Below are positions 62,565-64,000 of a stretch of DNA of 64,000 nucleotides, piece by piece. The translations under genes and the position numbers were made by a program. Every line of letters starts with the position of its first letter. The stretch's first letter is position 1. Source of the stretch: CAZUHB01 sp964620445 (lineage in GTDB: Bacteria; Planctomycetota; B15-G4; CAYZWU01); the NCBI GenBank assembly GCA_964620445.1, contig CAZUHB010000025.1, positions 1-64,000 of the forward strand, written 5' to 3'. The notes under the pieces were generated by a model. It worked only from the letters and a program-made list of their open reading frames with translations. It did not search any database and was not told where the DNA came from.

Positions 62565-63311
62565 CTAGTCGGTGGGCTCCCCGCGTTCCGCACGGTCCGG
62601 CGCCCGATCACGGGGCAGGGTGGCGATTCCATAGGAAGGACCTTGCGAAAAGATCTTCTTGACCGCCGTGCAGAGCGCCTCCTTTTGACACTCCACGTCG
62701 AAGCCCTTGTCATCGGCGCCGCCGTGAGAGAACATCCACCAGATAGAGCTCACATATTCATCCTTGAGGCGGAACTTCCACCTGTGGATCAGGACGTGCT
62801 CCTTGTCGTAGAGGGAGAACTCCCCCACCGTCTCCCAGTTCCGGCCCAGGGTGGGAAAGAACCAGGCGTGTATCCAGAGATCGACGAGCTGGGCCCACGT
62901 CCACCAGGGAGTCTCGCACTCGACCGTTACCGATCCCTCGAGGATCAGATCGGGCTCGCTTCCCATCTGGATCGTCGGGGTCACACTCTTGAAGATGCCC
63001 GCATCCTCGATCGCGCTGATCAGGTACCGGGGCGGCGCCGAGTAGGTGGTCCGCGTGACTCCAAGGCCGCTCACCGTACCGCCCGATCCGGTGGCATAGA
63101 CCGAGCTCACGTCGGACACGGCCTTGTGTTCGAAGGTGCGAACCCACAAACGTTTGTCGCTCCAGTCGCTCTGCGTCAGCTCGGGACCGCTCCGGTCGAC
63201 CTCGAGTTGCCCGCCGCTGTGAATCGCGCAGCCCGTGAAAAAGAACAGCGCCAGAAGAGGCAGAACGAACCGCACGCCCCTTCCTCCGGGTGAAATGTTT
63301 TTCGATATCAT
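62565..63311 (-). CDS. Lipoprotein of unknown function
   Basis: 248 residues from the ATG at 63311 (GAGGAG six bases upstream). The lipobox is FFTGC (Cys about 28). The mature part contains a strand-rich region (DLILEGSVTVECETPWWTWAQLVDLWIHAWFFPTL ... GEFSLYDKEHVLIHRWKFRLKDEYVSSIWWMFSHGG). Overall size and a late strand pair with conserved Trp resemble the lipoprotein cassette gene at 12286-12855 in layout but not in sequence. No family is recognised. Confidence 0.6.
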   Translation of the reverse strand: MISKNISPGGRGVRFVLPLLALFFFTGCAIHSGGQLEVDRSGPELTQSDWSDKRLWVRTFEHKAVSDVSSVYATGSGGTVSGLGVTRTTYSAPPRYLISAIEDAGIFKSVTPTIQMGSEPDLILEGSVTVECETPWWTWAQLVDLWIHAWFFPTLGRNWETVGEFSLYDKEHVLIHRWKFRLKDEYVSSIWWMFSHGGADDKGFDVECQKEALCTAVKKIFSQGPSYGIATLPRDRAPDRAERGEPTD

Positions 63312-63534
63312 CGCGTACTCCTCGTGGTTGTCTGTCCATCAAAAGGTAAACCTCTACTGGCTATCGGAAATTCGAGCCCCTCAGGACAAGCGAATCCGGG
63401 CGTCCCCGGTCGATCGATCCTATTTTTCGAGACCACTCCAGGGCCGGGCGGGATTACGGGTGATGGAAAGCGAACAGAATTGTCCCGCCCATGCCGGCTG
63501 GCGCCGACTGGTTGCGGCAGCAAAAGGAGGTACA

Positions 63535-64000
63535 ATGAATACCATGAATCCCGAGGAACTCCTCTCCCACGCCGATTTCGTCCGCCTTCTGGCGCGGCGC
63601 CTCGTTTTCGACGAGAACAGCGCGGCCGACATCGCCCAGGACACGTGGCTGGCCGCGGTCGAACACCCACCGGCGTCGGACCGATCACCGCGCGCCTGGC
63701 TGGCCCAGGTGGTCAGGAACTTCTCTCTCAAGCGCTACCGGACCGACAGCCGCCGGAAGGCGCGCGAACGGACAGCCGGAGCCTCTGCTCGGAGCCCCGC
63801 GCCATCGGCGGCCGAGATCGCCGCGCGCGAGGAACTGCGGCGACGCGTGGTCGACGCGGTCCAGGCGCTGGACGAACCGTGGCGGTCCACCATCCTGCTC
63901 CGCTACTACGACAATCTCCCCCACCGCGAGGTGGCCGCCCGTCTCGGCGTTCCGCTCGAGACGATGCGCACGCGCCTGAAGAAGGGGCTCGCGCTGCTGC
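63535..64000 (+). CDS. ECF-type RNA polymerase sigma factor (cut by the window end)
   Basis: The first 155 residues are visible from the ATG at 63535, with AAAGGAGG four bases upstream (a second ATG nine bases later is possible). Region 2 reads FDENSAADIAQDTWLAAV ... SPRAWLAQVVRNFSLKRYR; region 4 reads ALDEPWRSTILLRYYDNLPHREVAARLGVPLETMRTRLKKGL. This is a standard Sigma70_r2/r4 ECF sigma factor, a different subfamily from those at 5308 and 40232. The 3' end and any partner gene lie outside the window. A promoter may be in the 200 bp upstream, where nothing clear is seen. Confidence 0.85.
   Translation, partial: MNTMNPEELLSHADFVRLLARRLVFDENSAADIAQDTWLAAVEHPPASDRSPRAWLAQVVRNFSLKRYRTDSRRKARERTAGASARSPAPSAAEIAAREELRRRVVDAVQALDEPWRSTILLRYYDNLPHREVAARLGVPLETMRTRLKKGLALL

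Overview
The window looks like the chromosome of an uncultured, GC-rich, Gram-negative-type bacterium from a lineage rich in secreted proteins (Planctomycetota, Acidobacteriota or a nearby candidate phylum). The pointers are PF07638-type ECF sigma factors, a receptor-like Ser/Thr kinase with long TPR arrays, several sulfatase-superfamily proteins, many lipobox proteins, a VCBS-repeat protein and two fucosidase families. No rRNA, tRNA or other strong phylogenetic marker is present, so the phylum is inference. Most genes have clear Shine-Dalgarno sites.

The first 12.9 kb differs from the rest. It holds small, unrelated, mostly AT-richer genes, all on the + strand, most followed closely by an imperfect palindrome with integron recombination-site (attC) cores (xxxxAAC ... 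GTTxxxx) and extrahelical bases. I read this as two runs of integron gene cassettes (1-5100 and 8250-12860) with no integrase in view. Cargo includes a metzincin-like protease, a SnoaL-like lipoprotein, a leucine-rich-repeat-like protein, a DinB-fold protein, a possible caspase-fold protein, an S41-protease lipoprotein, an RDD membrane protein and several unknowns. Between the runs (5.3-7.6 kb) sits a host-like block: an ECF sigma factor, a kinase remnant with its catalytic core deleted, and a secreted protein with a probable compensated frameshift.

From 13 to 64 kb the genome is ordinary GC-rich chromosome. 13-18 kb: sulfatase-like TPR protein, LapA-like membrane protein, three short-chain dehydrogenases. 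18-25 kb: large propeller lipoprotein, GNAT/FemAB-type acyltransferase, PAS-GGDEF diguanylate cyclase. 25-29 kb: Tat-exported formylglycine-type sulfatase, small membrane protein and GH95 fucosidase in one operon; with the GH29 fucosidase at 54.7 kb this suggests use of sulfated fucose-containing glycans. 29-38 kb: secreted propeller and BNR-like proteins, a HAD-fold protein lacking its catalytic aspartates, a second TPR sulfatase-like protein, lipoproteins. 38-51 kb: a ribbon-helix-helix/TPR-like protein, an ECF sigma factor, a polytopic membrane protein, a Ser/Thr kinase with TPRs, an STT3-like oligosaccharyltransferase and a third sulfatase-like lipoprotein. 51-64 kb: more secreted proteins, GH29, a second kinase remnant, an SGNH hydrolase, an LSm-like small protein, a 13-repeat VCBS lipoprotein and an ECF sigma factor cut by the window edge.

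The observations most worth pursuing are the integrase-less cassette runs; two diverged copies of a roughly 270-bp structured element placed just after the stop codons of two convergent genes, with helices preserved by compensatory changes; an in-frame UGA in a secreted protein followed by a hairpin and 44 further sense codons; and the HAD protein with substituted catalytic residues.
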